Of a DNA stretch of 64,000 nt, positions 1 to 7,717 are shown one piece after another. The notes beneath the pieces are model-generated. The model did not search any database. It was given only the letters and a program-made list of their open reading frames with translations, and was not told the origin of the DNA. The first letter of the stretch is position 1. Each line of letters starts with the position of its first letter. The stretch lies in contig NZ_CP043626.1 of the NCBI RefSeq assembly GCF_008807415.1, forward strand, positions 1,178,001 to 1,242,000, given 5' to 3'. The position numbers and the translations under genes were made by a program. The DNA comes from Pseudomonas denitrificans (nom. rej.) (lineage in GTDB: Bacteria; Pseudomonadota; Gammaproteobacteria; Pseudomonadales; Pseudomonadaceae).

Positions 1-318
1 CGGATCGGTTGTTGGCTCATGGCTCGGGCTCCTCGGGGCTGCACAGCGGCGAAGGTGCCGCAGGCTGTGCAGAGCGAAAGCCGTGCCACGCGGGGAAATT
101 CCCAGCGGATCAGCAGCTTGGCGTTTGGCCAGGACAGCGGCGGGTGTTCCGCACGGCGCACAGCTGCTGGGCAAGTGTTGGTCAGGCAACAGTGCCGGGT
201 GCGACAACCGGCCCCTGAGCAGGCGCCGGCAAGGCTGTCAGAATTCGAAGTTCACCCGCTCACAGAAGCGGGGACCTCCTGCGTGCGAATCCATAACAGA
301 ACAAATCCAGGGGGCAGC
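1..318. other. Gene-free stretch at window start
   Basis: No convincing coding region was seen on either strand. An open frame runs through from position 19, but it has no ribosome binding site and its N-terminal part reads like non-coding translation (Arg/Ala/Gly-rich). A purine-rich CCAGGGGG just upstream of 319 looks like the ribosome binding site of the next gene. Confidence 0.4.
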
Positions 319-639
319 ATGGCCATCACTTCCAGCGATATCTGCAACGCCGCCGACGGGCTGTCCGGCTTCGTCGGCTTCAACCTCAAGACCGGCAAGT
401 ACATCGTGCGCTTCAGCGAAGACTCCTTCGGCATGGACGTGGCCGAGGACAGTATCCGCCCGGCCTGCGAGTTCGTCTGGGCACCGAAAAACGGCGTGGT
501 GATGACCCTGAGCCGCGAGTGCCTGCAGATTCTTGCCGAGCAGAACATCCACGACCGCCTGAACCTCAACGAGGCGCTGCTGACCTACCTGCGCCGCACC
601 GACCTGCCGGAGATCGCCGCCGAGCGTTGCCTGAAGTGA
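319..639 (+). CDS. Small hypothetical protein, 106 aa
   Basis: I do not recognise this protein. It is acidic and looks cytoplasmic, with no signal peptide or membrane segment. It begins MAITSSDICNAADGLSG and ends in a helical stretch followed by ERCLK. The ATG at 319 was chosen over the upstream in-frame TTG because a GGGGGC ribosome-binding-like sequence lies just before it and the residues upstream have non-coding composition. It converges on the dehydrogenase operon, with a hairpin between them. The ordered alternation of hydrophobic and charged residues supports a real gene, but no function can be assigned. Confidence 0.7.
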   Translation: MAITSSDICNAADGLSGFVGFNLKTGKYIVRFSEDSFGMDVAEDSIRPACEFVWAPKNGVVMTLSRECLQILAEQNIHDRLNLNEALLTYLRRTDLPEIAAERCLK

Positions 640-749
640 TCACCACGCCCGCGCGCCGGGCGTTCGCAGGGGCGGGGGAGCGCCGGGCAGCGCGAAGCCG
701 GGGAGGGGTTCGCGGGCCCGCTCCTGCAGAAACCGGGATTCGGGACCAG

Positions 750-774
750 CCGGAGCGGACGGCGTCCGCTCCGG
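750..774. terminator. Hairpin between convergent genes
   Basis: A perfect 11-bp stem with a 3-nt loop (CCGGAGCGGAC, GGC, GTCCGCTCCGG) lies between the ends of the hypothetical gene and the cytochrome gene. It has no long T run. It could be a bidirectional terminator or a degenerate REP unit, since it contains the GGAGCGGAC core seen in REP sequences elsewhere in the window. Confidence 0.5.
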
Positions 775-788
775 TGTCTTGCCGGACC

Positions 789-2015
789 CTACTGGGCCAG
801 CTCCTTGCGCAGGTCCGCCACCTGGCCGGCGGTGACCGGCGCCGCTGCGTTGCCCCAGGTATTGCGCACGTAGGTCAGCACGTTGGCGACCTTCTCATCG
901 TCGAGGTTCCAGGCGAACGAAGGCATGGCTGGCGAGGTGGGCGCAGTCTCGGTGCCACCGGCCCGGCTGCCGGCCAGTACCACGCGGATCAGCGAGGTCG
1001 GGTCGTCGTGGTTGACCAGCGGTGCGGCGGCGAGGGTCGGGAACAGGTTCTTCACCCCGGTACCGTTGCTCACGTGGCAGGCAGAGCAGCGGTCGGCGTA
1101 GATCGCCTTGCCCGCGACCATCGCCGCGTCGCTGGCCGCCACCGGCGTCGCTGCCGATTTGTCGGCCGCACCATCCTTGAGGTACACCGCGACGGCCAGC
1201 AGGTCTTCGTCGTTCCAGTGCTGGGTCGAGTTCTCCACCGCTTCGGCCATGGGGCCGGAGGCGATGTCGAAGCGGTTGGCGCCGGTCTTCAGGTACTGCA
1301 CGAGGTCCTCGGTGCTCCACTGGCCGATGCCGCTGTGCGGGTTGGCGGTGATGTCCGGGGCGACCCAGCCCTGCAGGTTGGCGCCGGCGAGGAAGCGGTC
1401 GTTGTCGTCGCCGCCGATCAGGTTCTTCGGCGTGTGGCAGGTACCGCAGTGGCCCAGGCCTTCCACCAGGTAGGCGCCACGGTTCCATTGCGGCGATTTG
1501 TCCGGCGAGGGCACGAATTCGCCCTGGGTGAAGTTCAGCCAGTTCCAGCCGATGAGGCTGGTGCGCACGCTGAAGGGGAAGGGCAGCTGGTTGCTTTCCA
1601 CCGGGTTGCGCACCGGCTCCAGGGTCTGCAGGTAGGCCCAGAGCGCCAGGTTGTCCTCGCGTCGCACCTTGGTGTACGCGGTGAAGGGCATCGCGCCGTA
1701 CAGCCGCTTGCCGTTGCGCCCATGGCCGGTGGACATCACCGCCTGGAAGTCGTCGAAGCTCCAGCGGCCGAGGCCGGTTTCCGTATCGGGTGTGATATTG
1801 GCGCCCACCAGCTTGCCGAACGGCGTCTCGATCGCCACGCCACCGGCGAAGGGCGCCTGGCCGGGTACCGTGTGGCAGGCGGTGCAGTCGCCCAGCACGG
1901 CGAGGTATCGGCCTTTTTCCACCAGGTTGTAGGAGTCAGCAGCCGTGCCGGCGACGGCCGATTGCAGGTTGAGCCCGAGCAGGGCGAGGGTGCCGAGGGA
2001 GAGGAGAGTCTTCAT
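789..2015 (-). CDS. Triheme cytochrome c subunit of a membrane FAD-dehydrogenase (gluconate/alcohol type)
   Basis: Periplasmic electron-transfer subunit of a three-subunit flavoprotein dehydrogenase, expected to pass electrons from the GMC flavoprotein to ubiquinone. The 408-aa protein has a Sec signal peptide (about residues 1-22) and three CXXCH heme-binding motifs at residues 44-48 (CTACH), 190-194 (CGTCH) and 310-314 (CSACH). This is the pattern of gluconate 2-dehydrogenase, sorbitol dehydrogenase and alcohol dehydrogenase cytochrome subunits. The ATG at 2015 overlaps the stop of the GMC gene by 4 bp (ATGA), which indicates translational coupling and decides the start. It is the last gene of a three-gene operon. 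The real substrate cannot be read from the sequence; gluconate is the usual assignment for this gene order in Pseudomonas. Confidence 0.9.
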   Translation of the reverse strand: MKTLLSLGTLALLGLNLQSAVAGTAADSYNLVEKGRYLAVLGDCTACHTVPGQAPFAGGVAIETPFGKLVGANITPDTETGLGRWSFDDFQAVMSTGHGRNGKRLYGAMPFTAYTKVRREDNLALWAYLQTLEPVRNPVESNQLPFPFSVRTSLIGWNWLNFTQGEFVPSPDKSPQWNRGAYLVEGLGHCGTCHTPKNLIGGDDNDRFLAGANLQGWVAPDITANPHSGIGQWSTEDLVQYLKTGANRFDIASGPMAEAVENSTQHWNDEDLLAVAVYLKDGAADKSAATPVAASDAAMVAGKAIYADRCSACHVSNGTGVKNLFPTLAAAPLVNHDDPTSLIRVVLAGSRAGGTETAPTSPAMPSFAWNLDDEKVANVLTYVRNTWGNAAAPVTAGQVADLRKELAQ

Positions 2016-3775
2016 GCGCTGATCATCTCCCCGGGGCGTTTCAGGTAGAGCCGGCGGATCGCATCGGCAGCCTTGAAGGCCAGGGCGCCGACGGTGCCGG
2101 TCGGGTTGTAGCCGGGGTTCTGCGGGAAGGCCGAGGAGCCGACCACGAACAGATTCGGTACTCCCCACACCTGCAGGTGCTTGTTCACCGAACTGTTCTT
2201 CGGGTCGGCGCCCATGATGAAGCCGCCGACGATGTGCGAGGACTGGTAGGAGGTGTTGGACCAGGGGCCCTTGCGCGGCGCCGGGACGATCTGCTGCGGG
2301 TTCATGCTGCGGGCGATCTCGGCCACCTTGTCGGTGCAGTACTGCGCCATGCGCAGGTCGTTCTCGGGGAAGTCGAAGGTGATGCGCAGCAGCGGCCGGC
2401 CGTGGGGGTCGTTGTAGTTCGGGTCCAGCGACAGGTAGTTGCCGCGGGTGGTGTAGCTGCTGGCTTCGCAGCCGATGGACATGTTGCTCAGGTAGCTTTC
2501 CACCGTGGCCTTCTTCCACTTCGCGCCCCAGGTCGGGGTGCCCGGCGGCGTCGGGCGCGAGTCGATGGGCGCGGCACCGATGGGTGTCACGCGGGTGCTG
2601 CCGCCGCCGACGAAGCCGAGTCCGGAGTGATCGAAGTTGTCGTTGTTGAACTCGTCGATGCCCATGCCGATGGCGCCGCCACCGATGAAGGGGTTGAAGT
2701 TCTTGTCCTTGAAGAACAGCTTCACGCTGTTGGCCGTCTGGTAGGCGAAGTTGCGCCCGGTGGTGCCAGTGTTGGCGATCGGGTTGTACGGCTCACCGAT
2801 GCCGGAGAGCAGCATCAGGCGCACGTTCTCGAAGATGAACGCGGCGACCACCACGATATCCGCCGGCTGCTCCCATTCCTCGCCGCTGGAGTCGACGTAG
2901 ACGATACCGGTGGCGCGCTGGCCGGTGCTGTCGAGGGTGACCTTGAGCACTTCGGAATTGGTCTGCGCGGTGAAATTGGGTTTGCGGATCAGCGCTGGCA
3001 TCACGTTGACGATGGCGCTGGCCTTGGAGTAGTTGGCGCAGCCGTAGTTGGTGCAGAAGCCGCAGAAGGTGCACGGCCCCATGGTCACGCCGAGCTGGTT
3101 GGTGTAGCCCTGGGAGGCCAGCGCCGAGGGCACCGGGAACGGCTTGTAGCCCAGGTCGCGCGCGGCCTCGGCGAACAGGGTCGGGGCGTAGGTCTGCGCG
3201 GTGGGCGGGTTGGGGTACTCGCGCGAGCGCGCACCCTCGAAGGGGTTGCCGCCCTCGACGATGCTGCCCTTGAGGTTGCCGGCCTTGCCGGACACCCCGG
3301 CCAGCCGCTCGAAGGCGTCGTAGTGTGGTTCCATTTCCTCCCAGGTGGTACCCCAGTCCTGCAGGGTCAGCTCTTCGGGCACTTCCTTGCCGTAGCGCTC
3401 CTTCAGATGACTTGCCAGGCGGAATTCCTCGGGCTGGAAGCGGAAGGTGATACCGGCCCAGTGGTTGCCGGCGCCGCCGGTGCCGTTGCCGGGGTGGAAC
3501 GAGCCCCAGGAGCGCATCGGCAGGGCGGTTTCCGTTTCCTTGTTGCGCATCGTGCAGGTGTTCTGCCGGGTGCGCAGCATCAGTTCCTGGCGACGGTTGT
3601 AGCGCAACTCGTCAGCCGCCGAAGCGAGGTTGAAGTCGGCGGCGGTGTCGCGCCACGGCCCGCGTTCGAAGCCGATCACATTGAGGCCGGCGTCAGCCAG
3701 CTCGTGGGCGATGATGGAACCGGCCCAGCCGAGTCCGACGACCACCACATCGGTGGAAGGTAGTTTCTTGGCCAT
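2012..3775 (-). CDS. GMC-family FAD dehydrogenase, large subunit (gluconate 2-dehydrogenase-like)
   Basis: Catalytic flavoprotein of the three-subunit dehydrogenase, 587 aa. An N-terminal Rossmann motif GLGWAG near residue 15 binds FAD. A C-terminal GMC motif (SSHIVGG, then NPGYNPT) supplies the catalytic His and Asn. A cysteine cluster C235-x2-C238-x2-C241-x4-C246 lies mid-protein; in related fungal-independent bacterial GMC dehydrogenases a comparable cluster holds an iron-sulfur centre, so one is possible here. It has no signal peptide of its own and is presumably exported with the TAT-signal small subunit encoded immediately upstream. The start at 3775 follows that gene by only 7 nt, and the end overlaps the cytochrome gene. 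Gluconate is the likely substrate, but other polyols or sugars cannot be excluded. Confidence 0.9.
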   Translation of the reverse strand: MAKKLPSTDVVVVGLGWAGSIIAHELADAGLNVIGFERGPWRDTAADFNLASAADELRYNRRQELMLRTRQNTCTMRNKETETALPMRSWGSFHPGNGTGGAGNHWAGITFRFQPEEFRLASHLKERYGKEVPEELTLQDWGTTWEEMEPHYDAFERLAGVSGKAGNLKGSIVEGGNPFEGARSREYPNPPTAQTYAPTLFAEAARDLGYKPFPVPSALASQGYTNQLGVTMGPCTFCGFCTNYGCANYSKASAIVNVMPALIRKPNFTAQTNSEVLKVTLDSTGQRATGIVYVDSSGEEWEQPADIVVVAAFIFENVRLMLLSGIGEPYNPIANTGTTGRNFAYQTANSVKLFFKDKNFNPFIGGGAIGMGIDEFNNDNFDHSGLGFVGGGSTRVTPIGAAPIDSRPTPPGTPTWGAKWKKATVESYLSNMSIGCEASSYTTRGNYLSLDPNYNDPHGRPLLRITFDFPENDLRMAQYCTDKVAEIARSMNPQQIVPAPRKGPWSNTSYQSSHIVGGFIMGADPKNSSVNKHLQVWGVPNLFVVGSSAFPQNPGYNPTGTVGALAFKAADAIRRLYLKRPGEMISA

Positions 3776-3782
3776 GCGGTGG

Positions 3783-4529
3783 TTATCCCTTTTTCGTCCA
3801 GGCGGAGCTGCCGATGATGGAGAGCGGCACGAGGTCGAGCTTCTGGTTGTGCAGGGCGATGTAGTCGCGGTAGTCGTAGCGTGCGCCAGGGAAGCCGAGC
3901 ATCTTCCACGACACCATGTCGCGGTTGCCGCCATAGATCGGGTCGGCGAAGAAACCTTCCATGGTGTTGTCCAGCACCTGCTGGAAGAACAGTCTCGCGT
4001 CGATGCCTTCGAGGGTGATGGCGCCTTTTTCCAGGTCAGTCAGGACCTGGTCGCGCTGCTCGCCGGGCAGGGCGCTGAAGTTCTTCTGGAACTTGCCCTG
4101 GCAGTACTTGCCCAGCGCGGCGAGGCCGATGCGATAGCGCTCACGCGGCACCAGCGGCGACTGATCGGCCTGGGCCGGAGTGCCCGGCGTGAAAGGGCCT
4201 TGCATGTACAGGCGACCGAAGTCGCCGTAGTCGCTGACCAGCTGGCGGTCGATGAACACCGCGCAGCCGGCGTCCTTGCCGCTGACGCTCAGCTCGTCGG
4301 CGGGAATCAGCTGTTCGACTATCGCTTCCACCTCGGTGGCTTCCTCGGCGGTGAAGAACTGCCAGCCGGGGCTGTCGTAGTGCAGCGGGCCGTTGTGGTC
4401 GAAGGGCAGCCATTTCGGCGTGCCGATCACGGTGGCGGCCTGGGCGCTGGCGGCAGCGCCGACGGCCAGCGAGGCGGCGGACGACTTCAACAGCTGGCGC
4501 CGGGTGAAGCCCTTGGGGTGTTCGGTCAT
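3783..4529 (-). CDS. Gluconate 2-dehydrogenase subunit 3 family protein (TAT-exported small subunit)
   Basis: First gene of the dehydrogenase operon, 248 aa. The N-terminus carries a twin-arginine signal (TRRQLLKSSAASLAVGAAA, ending ASAQA near residue 31), consistent with folding and export together with the FAD-loaded large subunit, which has no signal of its own. The rest matches the general layout of the gamma/small subunit family: helical, with a conserved Trp/Pro-rich start after the signal and a C-terminal YDYRDYIALHNQKL-type stretch. The subunit is thought to stabilise and chaperone the catalytic subunit. The operon order small subunit, flavoprotein, cytochrome is the same as in the P. 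aeruginosa gluconate dehydrogenase locus. Confidence 0.88.
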   Translation of the reverse strand: MTEHPKGFTRRQLLKSSAASLAVGAAASAQAATVIGTPKWLPFDHNGPLHYDSPGWQFFTAEEATEVEAIVEQLIPADELSVSGKDAGCAVFIDRQLVSDYGDFGRLYMQGPFTPGTPAQADQSPLVPRERYRIGLAALGKYCQGKFQKNFSALPGEQRDQVLTDLEKGAITLEGIDARLFFQQVLDNTMEGFFADPIYGGNRDMVSWKMLGFPGARYDYRDYIALHNQKLDLVPLSIIGSSAWTKKG

Positions 4530-4796
4530 TTCGGCTCCTGAGGCAATACCCGTCCGCTCGTTGTCGAGGGGGAATGGAAGGGTCCTGCCAGGTCAGTTCA
4601 CGGTGGTGCGCTCTGTGCCGCGGCAGTCGAGCGGAGCGGGGGTGCGAAGTCGGCCCGCAAGGGGGCACTGTGCCGATCGGCTGGCCGGAAATGGTCCCTG
4701 GCCTGTGCCGGATTGGCGCTTCGTCTTTTCCACGCGCGTTTTTAGACTAGAGGCCGTAACAAAATGTTGCAGGTTTTTTCGCGGTAAAGGCTTGTT

Positions 4797-4817
4797 GCGG
4801 ATTTTGAGAAAATCCGC
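4797..4817. other. Perfect inverted repeat in intergenic region
   Basis: GCGGATTTT-GAG-AAAATCCGC forms a 9-bp perfect stem with a 3-nt loop. It lies in the 413-bp gap (4530-4942) between the SDR gene and the dehydrogenase operon, both on the minus strand. No T run follows directly, so it could be an operator or a weak terminator for the SDR transcript. Apart from this hairpin and the REP pair at 4851-4917, nothing else was seen in the gap. Confidence 0.45.
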
Positions 4818-4850
4818 GGGCCAGACGCGCCGCGGACTAACAGGGTGTGC

Positions 4851-4917
4851 AGGAGCGGACTTTGTCCGCGATGACCCGGTGCGATGCGGACCGATCGCGG
4901 ACGCAGTCCGCTCCTAC
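4851..4917. repeat. REP pair (two inverted REP units)
   Basis: Two inverted copies of a Pseudomonas-type REP sequence face each other: AGGAGCGGACTTTGTCCGCG at 4851-4870 and the matching ATCGCGGACGCAGTCCGCTC at 4894-4913, continuing as CTAC. Each unit is itself an imperfect hairpin around GGAC/GTCC. This arrangement is the REP doublet (REPIN) form that is mobilised by REP-associated transposases. No such transposase is in the window. Confidence 0.75.
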
Positions 4918-4942
4918 GCCAAGGTCACGCAGCTGCGGGGGT

Positions 4943-5701
4943 TCAGAGGAACATCCCGCCCGAAGCCTCCACGCGCTGGCCGTTGATCCAGCGGCCGCCG
5001 TCGGAGAGCAGGGTGGCGATCACCGCGCCGATATCGTCCGGCAGGCCGACGCGGCCCAGGGCGGTGTTGCTGGCGATCTGCTTGTTCAGCTCGGCGTTGT
5101 CGCGCACCTGGCCGCCGCCGAAGTCGGTCTCGATGGCGCCCGGGGCGAGGATGTTCACGGCGATGCCGCGTGCGCCCAGCTCCTTCGCCTGGTACTTGGT
5201 GAGGGTTTCCATGGCGCCTTTCATGGTTGCGTAGGCGGCGTAGCCGGGCAGCGAGAAACGCGTCAGGCCGCTGGAGACGTTGAGGATGCGGCCGCCATCG
5301 GCGATCAGTGGCAGCAGCTTCTGGGTCAGGAAGAACGGGCCCTTGAGCTGGATGTTCATCAGTTGGTCGAACATCTCTTCGCTGGTCTCGGCGAAGCTGG
5401 CATAGAGGCCGATGCCGGCGTTGTTCACCAGGAAGTCGAAGCCCTGCCGGCCGAAGGTGTCGCCCAGGGTGGTGCGGATCTGCTGCGCGAAGGCAGCGAA
5501 GCGGGTGCTGTCCGCGACATCCAGTTGCAGCATCACGGCGCGGCCGCCGTGCTGCTCGATCTCGGCGGCGACGGCGTGGGCTTCGTCAGCCTGGCTGCGG
5601 TAGGTGCCGATGATGTCGACGCCGGCAGCGGCGAGGTGCAGGGCGGCGTTGCGGCCAAGGCCACGGCTGGCGCCGGTGATGAGAGCGATCTTGCGGGTCA
5701 T
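4943..5701 (-). CDS. SDR-family NAD(P)-dependent oxidoreductase
   Basis: Classical short-chain dehydrogenase of 252 aa. The cofactor-binding motif TGASRGLG is at about residues 9-16, NNAG at about 96, the catalytic Ser in NVSSGLT, and the YATMK motif supplies the Tyr and Lys. The substrate is unknown. The gene is transcribed away from a LysR-type regulator at 5846 across a 144-bp promoter region containing a perfect inverted repeat, so that regulator is the likely controller. The LysR/SDR divergent arrangement recurs at 29-31 kb with different paralogues. The start at 5701 has an AGGAG-like sequence upstream and matches the usual family N-terminus. Confidence 0.9.
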   Translation of the reverse strand: MTRKIALITGASRGLGRNAALHLAAAGVDIIGTYRSQADEAHAVAAEIEQHGGRAVMLQLDVADSTRFAAFAQQIRTTLGDTFGRQGFDFLVNNAGIGLYASFAETSEEMFDQLMNIQLKGPFFLTQKLLPLIADGGRILNVSSGLTRFSLPGYAAYATMKGAMETLTKYQAKELGARGIAVNILAPGAIETDFGGGQVRDNAELNKQIASNTALGRVGLPDDIGAVIATLLSDGGRWINGQRVEASGGMFL

Positions 5702-5749
5702 GGCGAAGCTCCTGTGCTGGTTTGGAGAGCAGGTGGGATTGAGGGAAAG

Positions 5750-5820
5750 CTTATTGTTCGATTGGCTGGTGATAAACAGGCATGAATCGGAAATACTGGT
5801 CGACATTGCCGAACAATAAG
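5750..5820. promoter_or_regulatory. 11-bp perfect inverted repeat in the SDR/LysR divergent promoter
   Basis: CTTATTGTTCG at 5750-5760 and its exact reverse complement CGAACAATAAG at 5810-5820 are spaced 60 bp apart, between the divergent SDR (starts 5701) and LysR (starts 5846) genes. Two half-sites about six helical turns apart in a divergent LysR promoter suggest cooperative regulator binding with looping or bending. It could also form a large stem in RNA. Confidence 0.6.
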
Positions 5821-5845
5821 CCGTGCATTCCACAGAGAGCCGCCC

Positions 5846-6769
5846 ATGATCCGCCCCGACCTGCTCCGCACCTTCGTCCGCGTCACCGAGCTGGCCAGCT
5901 TCACCCAGGCCGGCGAGCAGCTCGGCCTGCCGCGCTCCACCGTGTCCGAACACATCCAGGCGCTGGAGGAACTGCTCGGCACGCGCCTGCTGCAACGCAC
6001 GACAAGACGCGTTACCGCAACCCAGGACGGCCTGGTGCTCTATGAGCGCAGCAAGGACATGCTGGCCCAGTTGGACGAATTGCAGGGCCTGTTCCGACAG
6101 GACGACGAAGCCCTCGGCGGCCGCCTGCGGGTGGACATGCCGACGGTGATGGCGCGCAAGCTGGTGATGCCGCGCCTGGGCGAATTCCTCGCGCGGCACC
6201 CGGCGCTGGAACTGGAGGTGAGCTGCACCGACCGCCGCGTCGACCTGGTGCGCGAGGGTTTCGACTGCGTGGTGCGGGTCGGTTCGGTGAGCGATCCATC
6301 GGTGGTGGCGCGCAGCCTCGGGCAGTTTCCGCAGGTGACCTGCGCGAGCTCGTCCTATCTCGCCGAACACGGCGTGCCGCAGACACTGGACGACCTCGCC
6401 GGGCACCAGTTGATCCACTATGTGACGGTGCTGGGTGCGCGGCCGCCGGGCTTCGAGTACCTGCACCATGGCGAGGTGCGCTTCGTGCCGATGGGCGGGG
6501 CGCTGTCGGTGAACAACGCCGAGGCCTACGAAAGCGCGGCCATGGGTGGGCTGGGGATCATCCAGGTGCCGATCCATGGCGTGCTGGACGACCTGGAAGC
6601 GGGGCGGCTGGTGGCGGTGCTGGAGCACATCCCGTTGCCGCCCATGGAAATCTCCCTGCTCTACGCCCATCGCCGCCTGCCGCAGCGGGTGCGGGTGTTC
6701 ATGCAATGGCTGGCACAGTTGCTGGGCGAACCCGGGGTGCTGGGTACTCCCGTGACTGTGAAGACCTAG
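5846..6769 (+). CDS. LysR-type transcriptional regulator
   Basis: A 307-aa LysR-family regulator. The N-terminal winged helix-turn-helix spans about residues 1-60 (FTQAGEQLGLPRSTVSEHIQALEELLG), followed by a linker helix and a periplasmic-binding-protein-like effector domain. It belongs to the subgroup with an ERSKDML linker and the SCTDRRVDLVREGFDCVVRVG effector-domain pattern, which often regulates neighbouring reductases. It is divergent from the SDR gene and probably acts on that promoter and its own. Its stop overlaps the convergent HD gene's stop by 4 bp (CTAG). The effector is unknown. Confidence 0.92.
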   Translation: MIRPDLLRTFVRVTELASFTQAGEQLGLPRSTVSEHIQALEELLGTRLLQRTTRRVTATQDGLVLYERSKDMLAQLDELQGLFRQDDEALGGRLRVDMPTVMARKLVMPRLGEFLARHPALELEVSCTDRRVDLVREGFDCVVRVGSVSDPSVVARSLGQFPQVTCASSSYLAEHGVPQTLDDLAGHQLIHYVTVLGARPPGFEYLHHGEVRFVPMGGALSVNNAEAYESAAMGGLGIIQVPIHGVLDDLEAGRLVAVLEHIPLPPMEISLLYAHRRLPQRVRVFMQWLAQLLGEPGVLGTPVTVKT

Positions 6770-7407
6770 CTGGCCCAGTCGGAATTCAGGATCACTTCGC
6801 AGAAGTTGCCGCGCACGAAGTCCGCATCCTTCATCGCCAGCACGTCGGCCTTGACGTTGCCGAAGGTGGTTTCCGGCTTGGCTTTGATGCCGTCGTAGAA
6901 GGCTTGCAGGATGTCCTGCTTGAACTGCCCGCCGCGTGGATGGGCGGCGACCACGGCGTCACGCTGGGCGTCGCTGAACTGCGGGTAGGCGATGCCCAGC
7001 ACGTCCATTTCCACCCCGGCGGTGACCAGCGCGATCTCCGGCTTCATGTGCTGCGGGATACCGGGCGTGGTGTGCAGCGCGATGGCGGTCCACACCGTAT
7101 CGATATCGCTCTCGGCGATGCCGTGGCTGCGCAGGAACTCTGCCGCGCAGTCGGCGCCATCCACTTCGAAGCGTTCGCACTGGCTGCAGTAGCGCGGCAT
7201 CAGGCCCATGTCGTGGAACATCGCGCCGGCGTAGAGCAGCTCGGCGTCGAACTTCAGTTCCTTGCGCGCGCCGGTCAGCGCGCCCCAGTAGTAGACGCGC
7301 GAGGAATGGTGAAAGAGCAGCGGGGTGGCGTTGTCGCGGACCATCTCGGTGATGGCCTTGGCAAGGGTGCTGTCGGGGACTTTGACGCCGTTCAGGTCGA
7401 GGCTCAT
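6766..7407 (-). CDS. HD-domain protein (putative metal-dependent phosphohydrolase)
   Basis: A 213-aa protein with an HD-type metal-binding site: tandem His at residues 33-34, the HD pair at 65-66 in AGAMFHDMGL, and later His residues in ALHTTPGIP. This layout resembles HD-domain proteins related to cyanamide hydratase and other small HD hydrolases, so the substrate cannot be named. The ATG at 7407 was chosen because CAGGAG precedes it at good spacing. A longer frame reaching 7572 has no ribosome binding site and starts with low-complexity residues. It converges with the LysR gene, with overlapping stops. Confidence 0.85.
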   Translation of the reverse strand: MSLDLNGVKVPDSTLAKAITEMVRDNATPLLFHHSSRVYYWGALTGARKELKFDAELLYAGAMFHDMGLMPRYCSQCERFEVDGADCAAEFLRSHGIAESDIDTVWTAIALHTTPGIPQHMKPEIALVTAGVEMDVLGIAYPQFSDAQRDAVVAAHPRGGQFKQDILQAFYDGIKAKPETTFGNVKADVLAMKDADFVRGNFCEVILNSDWAS

Positions 7408-7601
7408 GGCGGGCTCCTGGGCTGGGTTTCCAAGGCGCGAAGCGGGCTGCGTCGCGCTCCATGCCATTGGAAATCCGCGCCCCCCGACGGACAACGAGGG
7501 CGAGGGAGCGAATCCGGACAGCCGTGCATCCTTTGCTGCCAGCAGCCTGTAAACCTCTGAAATTGAGCTCACCTGCAGGAGCGCCGATGCGGGGCGAAGA
7601 T

Positions 7602-7679
7602 CGTAGGGCGCATAACGCGCCAGCGTTATCCTCCGCCAGGCAATCGGCGGATAACCCGTTCCGGGTTTTGCGCCCTACG
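7602..7679. repeat. Palindromic intergenic repeat, family A, copy 1
   Basis: A 78-bp element starting CGTAGGGCGCATAACGCG and ending TTTTGCGCCCTACG. The outer arms pair with each other and an inner pair (GCGTTATCC with GGATAAC) forms a second stem. Related copies lie at 51096-51171 and 54748-54825. It sits downstream of the YhiN-type gene. This copy is the most diverged of the three in its inner part. The rest of the 310-bp gap (7408-7717) shows nothing else. Confidence 0.8.
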
Positions 7680-7717
7680 GTCCTACCGTTCGAAAGCCTC
7701 GGCGTGGGGCGTCTGCC

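Noticed and set aside
519..2048. 509-codon plus-strand open frame opposite the cytochrome gene
   Set aside because: No ribosome binding site and low-complexity Val/Gly/His/Arg content; the minus strand has three CXXCH motifs in a coherent protein.
7408..7572. 55-residue N-terminal extension of the HD-domain protein
   Set aside because: The extension lacks a ribosome binding site and has poor coding character, while the ATG at 7407 has CAGGAG at proper spacing.
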